Assembly: GCA_013378375.1 (NCBI GenBank)
Contig: JACAFT010000011.1
Coordinates: 1 to 29,253, forward strand
Direction of reading: 5' to 3'
Length of the DNA stretch: 29,253 nucleotides
Source of the DNA: UBA57 sp013378375
GTDB taxonomy: Archaea; Thermoproteota; Nitrososphaeria; Nitrososphaerales; UBA57
Below, piece by piece: positions 7,979-15,615 of this stretch (position 1 is the first letter of the stretch; every line of letters starts with the position of its first letter). The position numbers and the translations under genes are program-made. The notes under the pieces were generated by a model. That model had not been told where the DNA came from. It made no database searches and saw only the letters and a list, made by a program, of their open reading frames with translations.

Positions 7979-8761
7979 ATGAAAGATAATATTGTAGAGG
8001 AGAAGGATTTTGTTTTATTATATTTATCTCCAAAAAAGACATGGCTTGTTCAAGTAAATGGAGAGAAGCAAATACATACTCATGCAGGGTTTATTGAATC
8101 CAAGGACATGATAGGAAAAGAATACGGACAAAAAGTAATAACTAATACTAACAGAGAACTTTACATATTAGATCCTAAATTAAATGATTTTATTTTAAAA
8201 TCAAAACGCGCTACACAAATTCTATATCCAAAAGATATGGCAATAATTGTAAATTGGGTAGATTTATGCCCAGGTAAAAGAGTAGTAGAAGCAGGAACAG
8301 GTAGTGGTTCGTTAAGTTGCGTAATAGCAAACCTGATTCAGCCTACAGGTCATTTATATTCATATGAAATCAGAGATCAATCTTATGAAACTGCAAATAG
8401 AAATATTAAGAAAGCAGGATTATCAGAATATATCACTTTAATAAATAAAGATGCAAAATTAGGCATAAATGAAAAAGATATCGATGTAGCAATATTAGAT
8501 TTAGGAGACCCATGGACGTTGATTGAAAATATGAAAAATTGTCTAAGGTCAGGTGGATCATTAGTCTCAGTTTCACCAACAATAAACCAAGTTGAAAAAG
8601 TTGTAATTGAATTAGACAAACAAGGATTTATTGGGATAGAAACATTAGAAATTCTAATGAGAGAGATGGAAGTCAGGGAAGGTAAAACAAGGCCATTTAT
8701 GAGAATGATTGGACACACAACTTATCTTACTTTTGCAAGGAAAAGTTTAGATAACAGTTAA
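7979..8761 (+). CDS. trmI: tRNA (adenine-N1)-methyltransferase, TrmI/Trm61 type
   Basis: SAM-dependent methyltransferase that makes 1-methyladenosine at position 58 (and 57 in archaea) of the tRNA T-loop. The 260 residues are typical. An N-terminal beta domain (1-85) ends at LYPKDMAIIVNWVDLCPGKRVVEAGTGSGSLS, which carries SAM motif I. Then come the acidic SAM-ribose strand YSYEIRDQSYETANRNI, the catalytic-region DVAILDLGDPWTLIEN, and the C-terminal MREMEVREGKTRPFMRMIGHTTYLTFAR, all diagnostic for Trm61/TrmI. It lies 36 bp after endA, so two tRNA-maturation enzymes are neighbours. Confidence 0.93.
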   Translation: MKDNIVEEKDFVLLYLSPKKTWLVQVNGEKQIHTHAGFIESKDMIGKEYGQKVITNTNRELYILDPKLNDFILKSKRATQILYPKDMAIIVNWVDLCPGKRVVEAGTGSGSLSCVIANLIQPTGHLYSYEIRDQSYETANRNIKKAGLSEYITLINKDAKLGINEKDIDVAILDLGDPWTLIENMKNCLRSGGSLVSVSPTINQVEKVVIELDKQGFIGIETLEILMREMEVREGKTRPFMRMIGHTTYLTFARKSLDNS

Positions 8762-8786
8762 GGTTTCAATTGTAAAGTGATGATGA

Positions 8787-9368
8787 ATGAAAACTGATAC
8801 AGTAGAAGATATTGCCTTTCTGCTTTATGGCATACCAATTATACTTGGACTAGGTCATTTTCTATTAGAAATTTTGAGTAATCAGATATATTCAGAAAGT
8901 TATTTAATAGCAACAAGAAATCCGTTTACATTTATTTTATCATTAATATCGGTAAGCATAGCAATGATTTTACACTTGCAATCAACAAGTAGCAATAGAA
9001 ATACACTGATTGCAGTTCATGCAAGAAGGATGAGAATAGTTGCAATAATAATCATAGGATTATCGTTAATCGGAGCAGTAACAATAGCAGATTCCAACAC
9101 AAATACAATGAATTTGTTTTTAACAGCAAGATTTCCAATATTATTTACAAGTATAATGTTTTTACAATCTTCATTCATACAGATTCCATTTTCAACTAGT
9201 CCTAAAGAAAAGAAAATTGTAAGTAGTTTGGTTTCAATTATACTAATAATTATAAGTCCAGGTGTGTATTATTTAGGAAATATATTACAATTACCATTCA
9301 TAATTAACCTTAGCATAGCATTAATTTTCATCATCTCAGGTACAATATTATTTATTAGAGATAATTAG
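8787..9368 (+). CDS. Unknown six-helix integral membrane protein
   Basis: I do not recognise a family. The 193-residue protein has about six hydrophobic segments, roughly at residues 8-28, 46-65, 83-101, 110-130, 144-160 and 170-189. Short polar loops separate them, with a basic loop ARRMRI before the third. No cofactor, transporter or protease motif is visible. The ATG follows trmI by 25 bp on the same strand, so it may be cotranscribed. Its 3' end overlaps the convergent HAD hydrolase gene by 4 bp. Confidence 0.7.
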   Translation: MKTDTVEDIAFLLYGIPIILGLGHFLLEILSNQIYSESYLIATRNPFTFILSLISVSIAMILHLQSTSSNRNTLIAVHARRMRIVAIIIIGLSLIGAVTIADSNTNTMNLFLTARFPILFTSIMFLQSSFIQIPFSTSPKEKKIVSSLVSIILIIISPGVYYLGNILQLPFIINLSIALIFIISGTILFIRDN

Positions 9369-10168
9369 AATAAATTCTCGTACAATTCATTAATATCTTT
9401 TACAACATATTTGGGTTTATCAGAATCTGGAATAGAATTAATGTCAATATTAAGATCGTTAGTGGTTAAGATACTAGTAATTCCCAATGAATTAGCACCT
9501 CGTATATCAGATGTAATATTATCTCCAATCATAACTGCTTGATCAGGAGTTATATTGAAATCAGATAATACTTTATTAAAAATTTCAGGATATGGTTTTC
9601 CGATATAACGAATTGACTTACCAGTAGCATGACTAATTGCTTGGGCGATTGCAGATTCTCCAAGGAAGTAACCAGTATCAGAATGATGTGTTCCTTTAAA
9701 GAATTGAGTGGTGCCAGAACAAATTAATTCAGCTCCGTTAAGAACAAGGCGCATTGCATGGTTTAATTCTCTATAAGTCAGATTACGATTAGCACCAACT
9801 ACAACAATATCTGCATCGTCGTTAGAGACATAAATTCCTGCATCTTCGAGATCTTTTTTCAGACCCCATTCACTAATAACAAAGCATTTAGGATCATCGT
9901 ATGTTTCTTTTATAATTTGTGTAGTAGTAGAACCAGAGGTATACAATTCATCAGATTTAATTAAAATATCCATAGATCTAAGTTTCTCAAGAACTATTGC
10001 TTTTGGATTTCTAGAGATATTTGTAACTATTGCGATACGGATATTATTGGATTTAAGAGCAGAAATAAATTTTTGTACAAAAGGAAGAGAAATTTCTTTA
10101 TCAATACTTTCACAAATAACTCCTTCAATATCAAGAAGAAATACCTGTTTATTTAACAAATCTTTCAT
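9365..10168 (-). CDS. HAD-superfamily hydrolase, NagD-like (subfamily IIA)
   Basis: Predicted phosphatase of the NagD/4-nitrophenyl-phosphatase branch, 267 residues, about the usual size. Motif I is LLDIEGVI with nucleophile D13. Motif II is IVTNIS, and motif III is IGKPYPEIF with the conserved lysine. Motif IV, MIGDNITSDIRGAN, gives the metal-binding aspartates. A C2-type cap lies between motifs II and III, marked by VVGANRNLTYRELNHAMRLV. The residue two after the nucleophile is Glu15 instead of the common Asp acid/base, so substrate or activity may differ. It is divergent from the UDG gene across 63 bp. Confidence 0.88.
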   Translation of the reverse strand: MKDLLNKQVFLLDIEGVICESIDKEISLPFVQKFISALKSNNIRIAIVTNISRNPKAIVLEKLRSMDILIKSDELYTSGSTTTQIIKETYDDPKCFVISEWGLKKDLEDAGIYVSNDDADIVVVGANRNLTYRELNHAMRLVLNGAELICSGTTQFFKGTHHSDTGYFLGESAIAQAISHATGKSIRYIGKPYPEIFNKVLSDFNITPDQAVMIGDNITSDIRGANSLGITSILTTNDLNIDINSIPDSDKPKYVVKDINELYENLF

Positions 10169-10231
10169 AATATATCATAAACAAGCGTACAATTATCTTT
10201 TATTCGAGTTAAGATAATTGAATAAATAAAC

Positions 10232-10786
10232 ATGAGATACAAATCACTAGAAAAGTTGTCAGAAGATGTCATAAAATGTAAGAAATGTGAATTATATAAA
10301 TCAAGAAATAAATCAGTGCCAGGAAGAGGAAAAAAAGATAATAAGATTATTTTTGTTGGAGAAGCTCCCGGAGCAGAAGAAGATGAAAAAGGAATTCCAT
10401 TCTGCGGTAGAGGAGGAAAATTATTAAGAAATAGTATAAGAGAAGTTGGAATAGAAGATACAGAAGTATATATAACAAATTTAGTGAAATGTAGACCGCC
10501 AAAAAACCGTCGTCCAACCGAAGAAGAAATAGAATCGTGCAACAAATATTTACAAGAAGAAATTAGATTAATCAAACCTAAAATTACAGTACTACTTGGC
10601 AAGACCGCAATAAAGAAACAACATGAAGATGTATTATTAAAAGAACAACATGGTAAAATTATAAATAAGAAAGAAAGCAGGTATCTTCTAACCTATCATC
10701 CAGCAGCAATATTAAGAAATCAAACAAAAATCAGTACTTGGATTGATGACTTAAAATTAATAAAGAAATATTATAAAAAAAAGTGA
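10232..10786 (+). CDS. Uracil-DNA glycosylase, family 4 (Fe-S type)
   Basis: Removes uracil from deaminated DNA, starting base excision repair. It has 184 residues with the four cysteines of the family-4 iron-sulfur cluster: C16 and C19 (KCKKC), C87 (VKCRPP) and C103. Active-site motif 1 is GEAPG at residues 43-47, and the second motif is TYHPAAILR near the C-terminus. The segment before GGKLL reads PFCGRGG, where most members have PFVGRAG, so one extra cysteine is present. It is followed after 10 bp by the endonuclease III gene, forming a small base-excision-repair operon. Confidence 0.92.
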   Translation: MRYKSLEKLSEDVIKCKKCELYKSRNKSVPGRGKKDNKIIFVGEAPGAEEDEKGIPFCGRGGKLLRNSIREVGIEDTEVYITNLVKCRPPKNRRPTEEEIESCNKYLQEEIRLIKPKITVLLGKTAIKKQHEDVLLKEQHGKIINKKESRYLLTYHPAAILRNQTKISTWIDDLKLIKKYYKKK

Positions 10787-10796
10787 GAAATTAGTT

Positions 10797-11438
10797 ATGA
10801 AAACAGTTCTTCAAGAAATGAAAAAAATGATAGAGATGAAACAAACGAATAAGCTAACCATGCTTGGAGAAGTTGAGAAAGAAGGGAATCCGTTCAAGGT
10901 ATTAATAGCAACTATATTATCATCTAGGACAAAAGATGATACAACGTTAGGTGCATCTAATCGACTATTTAGGAAATATAAAAACCCAAAAGAACTTTCA
11001 AAGGCAAAAACATTAGATATTAAAAAATTGATCAAACCGGTAGCGTTCTATAAGACTAAATCAAAGAAGATAAAGCAAGTAGCAGAGATTATTCACAAAG
11101 ACTACAATAATCAAGTGCCAATTGAGATGGATGAATTATTAGAACTTCCATTGGTAGGTAGAAAAACAGCAAATTGTGTTTTAGTCTATGGATTTAGAAA
11201 ATCTGCAATACCAGTAGATGTACATGTTCATAGGATTTCAAACAGGTTAGGATTAGTAGAAACAAAAATTCCTGAAGAAACAGAAATTGAACTATCTAAA
11301 ATAGCAAATAAGAAATATTGGCTGCAGATTAATGAATACTTTGTGCGATTTGGTCAATTAATTTGCAAACCACGCAATCCAATGTGCAATACATGTAAGT
11401 TTGAAAAAAATTGTCCAAAAATAGGAGTTAAAAATTAA
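10797..11438 (+). CDS. nth: Endonuclease III (DNA glycosylase/AP lyase)
   Basis: Bifunctional glycosylase/lyase for oxidised pyrimidines in base excision repair; 213 residues, the usual length. The helix-hairpin-helix LPLVGRKTANCVLVYGF carries catalytic K123. PVDVHVHRISNRLGLV carries catalytic D141, and their spacing of 18 equals that of the family. The C-terminal iron-sulfur loop is CKPRNPMCNTCKFEKNC, the C-x6-C-x2-C-x5-C pattern. It is in an operon with the upstream UDG gene and convergent with thyX. Confidence 0.95.
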   Translation: MKTVLQEMKKMIEMKQTNKLTMLGEVEKEGNPFKVLIATILSSRTKDDTTLGASNRLFRKYKNPKELSKAKTLDIKKLIKPVAFYKTKSKKIKQVAEIIHKDYNNQVPIEMDELLELPLVGRKTANCVLVYGFRKSAIPVDVHVHRISNRLGLVETKIPEETEIELSKIANKKYWLQINEYFVRFGQLICKPRNPMCNTCKFEKNCPKIGVKN

Positions 11439-11460
11439 AAAGAGGAAAACAATAATTAAT

Positions 11461-12159
11461 TTACCAATTATGAGCTTCGGCCCATAATTTGAAAGTTTCT
11501 GGATAAATTAGAGGTATTGATTTCTTAACAGCGCGCGCATATTGTTGAATTTCCCACTGAGCTGATTGTTCTTCTCGTAATTCGATAAAATTCATTATTG
11601 CTTGGAAAGAAGCAGTCCAATAGACTTCAGTATATTGATTTAGTGGAAGAACAATACGTGCTTGTTCTTTTGCAACGCCATTTTTAAGTAAATTTTCGTA
11701 AACTTCTTCAACATTATTCATGAAACTATCAAAAATATCAGAACATAAAATATCCAAATTGTCAGGAAGATTATCAGAAGATCCTTGTTTACTACTTTCA
11801 GATTGTTGTCTCCATGATTCAGGTTTATAAAAATCTTTGACAGGAACATAACGTCCACTAATTTCATTCCATGCATGGTCTTTTGTAGCAGAAGAAGTAG
11901 TAGTTTCAATACCAACTACATGTTTATACCATTGTCGCATAACAAATTCCGGAGCTTTTATGTGAAATTGGACAATCATATGTCGAAAAGGTGAATAGTG
12001 TTTATGTTTAGCAAGATAACGCACCAATTTACGATCTTCGTCTTCATATTTAGTTTTACGTTTGCCATAGGAGACACGTGCGGAATTAACAACTGTTAAA
12101 TCAGAACCAAGATGATCAATAATTTCAACAAATCCCTTATCTAAAACATTAATTTTCAT
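11461..12159 (-). CDS. thyX: Flavin-dependent thymidylate synthase (ThyX), variant signature
   Basis: Makes dTMP from dUMP using methylene-tetrahydrofolate, FAD and NADPH. The 232 residues include family blocks SPFRHMIVQFHIKAPEFVMRQW, NEISGRYV (serine S101 being the usual conserved Ser) and the C-terminal REEQSAQWEIQQYARAV. The canonical RHR-x7-S signature is altered: K79-H80-V81 replaces RHR, and 19 residues instead of seven separate it from S101, with GIETTTSSATKDHAW inserted. A TATA-like attaataag at 12180-12188 lies about 25 bp upstream of the ATG. Identity is good from the flanking blocks; whether the variant changes activity is unknown. Confidence 0.9.
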   Translation of the reverse strand: MKINVLDKGFVEIIDHLGSDLTVVNSARVSYGKRKTKYEDEDRKLVRYLAKHKHYSPFRHMIVQFHIKAPEFVMRQWYKHVVGIETTTSSATKDHAWNEISGRYVPVKDFYKPESWRQQSESSKQGSSDNLPDNLDILCSDIFDSFMNNVEEVYENLLKNGVAKEQARIVLPLNQYTEVYWTASFQAIMNFIELREEQSAQWEIQQYARAVKKSIPLIYPETFKLWAEAHNW

Positions 12160-12276
12160 ATTAACAACAAACTAATAGAATTAATAAGATTTCAAGTTTT
12201 CAGTGAAAAAAATTTGATATATAATACGAAAGGAGTAAGTAATAAAAAAAAGCAGATCAATATAGCTTCATAATAT

Positions 12277-12351
12277 GCTTCGGTAGCTCAGACCGGTCAG
12301 AGCGCTTGCCTTGTAAGCAAGATGTCGAGGGTTCAAATCCCTCCCGAAGCT
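12277..12351 (+). tRNA. tRNA-Thr (anticodon TGT)
   Basis: The acceptor stem gcttcgg pairs with ccgaagc (12344-12350), with discriminator T at 12351. The anticodon stem cttgc/gcaag encloses loop cttgtaa with TGT at 12312-12314. The T-arm has gagggttcaaatccctc. There is no intron and CCA is not fully encoded. The flanking gaps (12160-12276 and 12352-12461) contain only AT-rich sequence with possible TATA boxes for this tRNA, thyX and purU; no further gene is seen in them. Confidence 0.97.
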
Positions 12352-12461
12352 CATATTATCAATTTGCATAAATAGTAATTAATTCCATAATTTGAATGTC
12401 GATATATGATTAATTATATTAGGAATCACAGTATCAGTATTATCCAGAATCAAGTGATAAG

Positions 12462-13316
12462 ATGAACGTAGCAGATATATCCATAATTGGTCAAGATAGA
12501 AAAGGAATTGTAGCGTCAATAACGAATTATATTTTTAATAATAAATGCAATGTGGAAGAGGTAAATCAGAATGTTATGAATAATATTTTTTATATGAGTG
12601 TAAAAATTTCATTTAAACCAGAAAAATTTGATAAAATAAAATTTAAAAAAGGTTTAGAAAACATTTCAAGAAAAGTAGGAGTAAAATCACGAATATTTTT
12701 TGATGGACAAAAAAGAAAGAAAAACATGGCCATTCTAGTAACAAAGGAAGAACATATACTAACAGAATTATTAAAAGAAAATAAAAAAGGTAGATTAAAA
12801 GTAAACATTCCAATTATAATAGGAACGTCAAATACATTAGAAAATACATGTAAAAAATTTAAAATAAAATTTATTACAATAAAAGACAAAACACAATCAC
12901 TTAGAGAAAATAAAATATTAAAAATATTAGAAGAATATGAAATTGATTTTATTGTGTTAGCAAGATATATGAAAATATTATCACCGAAATTTGTTTGGAA
13001 TTATCCAAATAGAATAATTAACATTCATCCATCACTATTACCATCATTTCCTGGTGCAATGGCATATATGCAAGCATTTGAAAAAGGAGTTAGAATTTCA
13101 GGAGCAACTGCTCATTTTGTAACAGTAGATTTAGATCAAGGACCAATCATTGCACAAGAATCATTTAAAATTAATTCAAATAAATCTATTGAACAAGTAA
13201 AAAATTCTGGTCGTGAATGCGAAAAGAAAGCATTAATGAAAGCAGTCACACTTTTTGTAAATAATAAATTAGAATGTAGATGGGGAAAAGTAATCACCAA
13301 AACTAGAAAAACATAG
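12462..13316 (+). CDS. purU: Formyltetrahydrofolate deformylase (PurU)
   Basis: Hydrolyses 10-formyl-tetrahydrofolate to formate and tetrahydrofolate, balancing one-carbon pools and supplying formate. The 284 residues are normal. An N-terminal ACT domain (1-80) begins VADISIIGQDRKGIVASITN. The formyltransferase-fold catalytic domain contains LARYMKILSPKFVWNYPNR, NIHPSLLPSFPGA with the active-site histidine, and GATAHFVTVDLDQGPIIAQ with the conserved aspartate. These match PurU (NIHHSFLP...GATxHYV...LDxGPII) better than PurN because of the ACT domain. Downstream is the GYD-domain gene on the same strand, 35 bp away. Confidence 0.94.
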   Translation: MNVADISIIGQDRKGIVASITNYIFNNKCNVEEVNQNVMNNIFYMSVKISFKPEKFDKIKFKKGLENISRKVGVKSRIFFDGQKRKKNMAILVTKEEHILTELLKENKKGRLKVNIPIIIGTSNTLENTCKKFKIKFITIKDKTQSLRENKILKILEEYEIDFIVLARYMKILSPKFVWNYPNRIINIHPSLLPSFPGAMAYMQAFEKGVRISGATAHFVTVDLDQGPIIAQESFKINSNKSIEQVKNSGRECEKKALMKAVTLFVNNKLECRWGKVITKTRKT

Positions 13317-13351
13317 TATAGAAATAAATAATATGTTAACAAGTAAGTTGT

Positions 13352-13636
13352 ATGCCATACTTTATTAGACTAGTAACATTTACTGAAAAAGGAATAAGTG
13401 ATCCATCTCTATCAAAAAGTCGCAGCGAAGAATTTAAAAAAGAAGCTGATAACTTAGGAATAAAAATTCTAGCAGAATATGCAACTTTAGGCAGATATGA
13501 TATTGTAACCATTATAGAAGCTCCAGATATAGATACAGTAGTTAAGCTTAGTATGGAACAAGGAAAGAAAGGAAGAACAAGAGTAGAAACTTTAACAGCA
13601 GTACCAATTAATGAATTTGAGAAAATAATAAGCTAA
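13352..13636 (+). CDS. GYD-domain protein
   Basis: A 94-residue protein of the GYD family, small ferredoxin-like-fold proteins of unknown function. The hallmark is TLGRYDIVTIIEAPD (residues 46-60), with a preceding strand IRLVTFTEKGI and the C-terminal VETLTAVPINEFEKII. No catalytic residues can be assigned. A TATA-like aaataaataat lies at 13323-13333, about 25 bp before the ATG, so it may have its own promoter despite following purU. Its stop codon overlaps the convergent SWIM gene by 4 bp. Confidence 0.85.
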   Translation: MPYFIRLVTFTEKGISDPSLSKSRSEEFKKEADNLGIKILAEYATLGRYDIVTIIEAPDIDTVVKLSMEQGKKGRTRVETLTAVPINEFEKIIS

Positions 13637-13998
13637 TCATTTTCAAGTTGTCTTTGGATACTTTGATTCAATAATTTAAAAAAAGTGTAATAATCATAAT
13701 CAGATATTTCAATACACGAATATTTTTTTTTATTTTTAGCTATTTTTAAAGATCGTATGTGATAACAAATAGACATATTTTTCCTCATCAAAGAGAAATA
13801 AAATCCATTACAACTACAATAATTGTCGTGAGGAAAAATCAAATTATCTCCAGTACGACCGACAACAGTCCATAGTTCTCGGCCACTAGGCATGAATTTA
13901 TGTAGTTTGACCCTACCTTCATTAATTACAGTATTAATCAAGTCGTCCACAGGTTTAGAAGATTTGTCAGTCACAAATAATTTAATATATTTACCCAT
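13633..13998 (-). CDS. SWIM zinc-finger protein, Sws1-like
   Basis: A 121-residue protein with a SWIM zinc motif CxC-x14-CxH at C61, C63, C78 and H80. The segment CSCNGFYFSLMRKNMSICYH strongly resembles the SWIM segment of Sws1, the eukaryotic Shu-complex protein that helps Rad51 filaments and has archaeal relatives. The N-terminal half shows GRVKLHKFMPSGRELWTVVG, which corresponds to the strand block before SWIM domains. A recombination role is inferred from that resemblance. The gene is tightly packed: tail-to-tail 4-bp overlap with the GYD gene and only 7 bp between its ATG and the ATG of the divergent phosphoesterase gene. Confidence 0.78.
   Translation of the reverse strand: MGKYIKLFVTDKSSKPVDDLINTVINEGRVKLHKFMPSGRELWTVVGRTGDNLIFPHDNYCSCNGFYFSLMRKNMSICYHIRSLKIAKNKKKYSCIEISDYDYYTFFKLLNQSIQRQLEND
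13977..13991 (+). promoter_or_regulatory. Putative box A for the phosphoesterase gene inside the SWIM coding region
   Basis: The run ataatttaatatatt lies about 15-30 bp before the ATG at 14006 and inside the first codons of the divergent SWIM gene. Because only 7 bp separate the two start codons, each promoter must overlap the other gene. Assigned by position and composition. Confidence 0.35.
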
Positions 13999-14005
13999 AT
14001 ATCAA

Positions 14006-14761
14006 ATGATTGAATTGATAAAGATACTACATCCACATCCTGCACTTTTACTAAGCGATAATAATGAAAAGCACATAGTAATAAGCGATCTGCATATTGG
14101 ATTTGAAGAAAGATTCATAAAAAGAGGAATATCAATTCAAAGTTCAACTACCAAAATGCAAAACGTGTTAAGCGAATTAATAATAAAGGAAAAACCAAAT
14201 GATGTGATAATACTGGGAGATATAAAGGATAGTTTTGTATCTGCAACAAAATCAGAAAGAATAGAGGTGCCAAGATTTTTTAGAGAAATATCAAAATTAA
14301 GTAATATAAGGATCATACCAGGAAATCATGATGGAAATATCAAACAATTATTACCAAATAATATTACTGTAGAAGATGTGTATGGAATAAATATCGAGAA
14401 AACTACACTATTACATGGGCATACAAATATCAACGAATCATTTAGAAAATCAAACAGAATAATCATCGGACATTTACATACAATATATAATCAACAATCC
14501 AGTCCATTGACAGGTTATCAATTATGGTCTATTTTAAAAGCCAAAAAAGAAGATTTATTTAAAGAAGAAAACGGAATGATTGAAATCATAGCATTACCGT
14601 CATTTAATAAAGAATTAACATCTAGTGGATTTTCGATTCATCGAAAGAAGAATATTTGTCCAATCATAAGAAAAGTAAAGCCACATATCACTGAAGCAAT
14701 ATTTATGACTCTAGAAGGAGATATAATAGGTAATTTAAATTCTTTATCTAAAATAATCTAG
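14006..14761 (+). CDS. Mre11/SbcD-related metallophosphoesterase (archaeal)
   Basis: Calcineurin-like phosphoesterase of the archaeal family related to Mre11/SbcD; substrate unknown. I start at ATG 14006 (MIELIKILHPHPALLLSD), giving 251 residues, because this matches the family N-terminus; a longer frame from 13892 lies antisense to the SWIM gene and is unlike the family. Metal-binding motifs in order are ISDLHIGFEE (D, H), ILGDIKDSF (GD), IPGNHDGN (GNHD), LLHGHTN and IGHLHT. The spacer between the last motif and the C-terminus includes GYQLWSILKAKKEDLF. Not adjacent to a helicase gene; its divergent partner is the SWIM gene. Confidence 0.88.
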   Translation: MIELIKILHPHPALLLSDNNEKHIVISDLHIGFEERFIKRGISIQSSTTKMQNVLSELIIKEKPNDVIILGDIKDSFVSATKSERIEVPRFFREISKLSNIRIIPGNHDGNIKQLLPNNITVEDVYGINIEKTTLLHGHTNINESFRKSNRIIIGHLHTIYNQQSSPLTGYQLWSILKAKKEDLFKEENGMIEIIALPSFNKELTSSGFSIHRKKNICPIIRKVKPHITEAIFMTLEGDIIGNLNSLSKII

Positions 14762-14813
14762 TATAAACGACAAGAAATATTAGTATGTTTTGTACGAATT
14801 AATTAGATAGTAA

Positions 14814-15581
14814 ATGAACGATTTAATGAAAACATTTATCAAAAATGGTAAAAGTGTCTTACTGGCATATGATCAAGGACTAGAACATGGTCCAAGTGCT
14901 GATTTTGACGATAGGAACGTCGATCCTCAATTTATTATGGATACAGCAGTAAATGGGGGATTTTCAGGTATCGTATTTCAAAAGGGCTGTGCAGAAAAAT
15001 ATTATAATGGGAAAGTTCCGTTAATTGTAAAAGTAAATGGAAAAGATAATTTAACAAAAGGAGATCCATTATCAAAACAAGTTTGTTCTGTAGAAGAAGC
15101 AATCAGTCTTGGAGCGAAAGGAATAGGATATACAATCTACGCAGGAAGTGCTTATGAACCAGAAATGTTTCATGAATTTGGAAGAATTCAAGAAGAAGCA
15201 CATAAAAATGATTTACCAGCAATTGCATGGGTTTATCCAAGAGGTGGAAAAGTTGAAGAATTAGGAGGAGATATGGATCCAGCAATAGTTGCGTACGCAG
15301 CAAGAATTGGAATGGAACTAGGTGCAGATGCAGTCAAGATAAAATATAGTGGAGATCCAAAAACATTCAATTGGGCAGTAAAATCTGCAGGAAAAGCACA
15401 TGTATTCATGTCAGGAGGAGCAAAAACAAAAACGGATGAAGACTTTCTTAAACAACTTTCTGGAGTAATGGAAGCAGGTGCAACTGGTTTAGCTGTAGGA
15501 AGAAATGTATGGCAACATCCAGAACCATTAGAAATTGCCAAGAAAATTAAAGAAGTAATTTTCGAAGGTAAAAGACTATAA
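14814..15581 (+). CDS. fba: Fructose-bisphosphate aldolase, archaeal class I (FbaB/DeoC type)
   Basis: Interconverts fructose-1,6-bisphosphate with dihydroxyacetone phosphate and glyceraldehyde-3-phosphate through a Schiff base. The 255 residues closely follow archaeal class I aldolases: SVLLAYDQGLEHGP near the N-terminus, GFSGIVFQKGCAEKYY, GYTIYAGSAYE and WVYPRGGK. DAVKIKYSGDPKTF holds the probable Schiff-base lysine K177, and LAVGRNVWQ the phosphate-binding end. These features favour aldolase over the related ADH synthase of aromatic biosynthesis. It is followed after 34 bp by the phosphofructokinase gene, the same order as the fba-pfp operon described in Thermoproteus tenax. Confidence 0.9.
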   Translation: MNDLMKTFIKNGKSVLLAYDQGLEHGPSADFDDRNVDPQFIMDTAVNGGFSGIVFQKGCAEKYYNGKVPLIVKVNGKDNLTKGDPLSKQVCSVEEAISLGAKGIGYTIYAGSAYEPEMFHEFGRIQEEAHKNDLPAIAWVYPRGGKVEELGGDMDPAIVAYAARIGMELGADAVKIKYSGDPKTFNWAVKSAGKAHVFMSGGAKTKTDEDFLKQLSGVMEAGATGLAVGRNVWQHPEPLEIAKKIKEVIFEGKRL

Positions 15582-15615
15582 TATCATCATCACAATAAAG
15601 TATCAGGTAAGTTAA

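Noticed and set aside
8778..8798. GTGATGA followed by CTGA, resembling C and D boxes of an archaeal guide RNA.
   Set aside because: Only a C-like and one D-like element are present, with 10 bases between them and no C'/D pair, and they overlap the start of the membrane-protein gene.
13892..14005. N-terminal extension of the phosphoesterase gene (MNLCSLTLPSLITVL...).
   Set aside because: It lies antisense to the SWIM gene start and does not match the phosphoesterase family, whose N-terminus begins at MIELIKILHPHPALLL (14006).
14814..15581. ADH synthase (aromatic amino-acid pathway) as alternative for the aldolase.
   Set aside because: KIKYSGDPKTF, WVYPRGGK and GRNVWQ, together with the adjacent phosphofructokinase, fit fructose-bisphosphate aldolase better.
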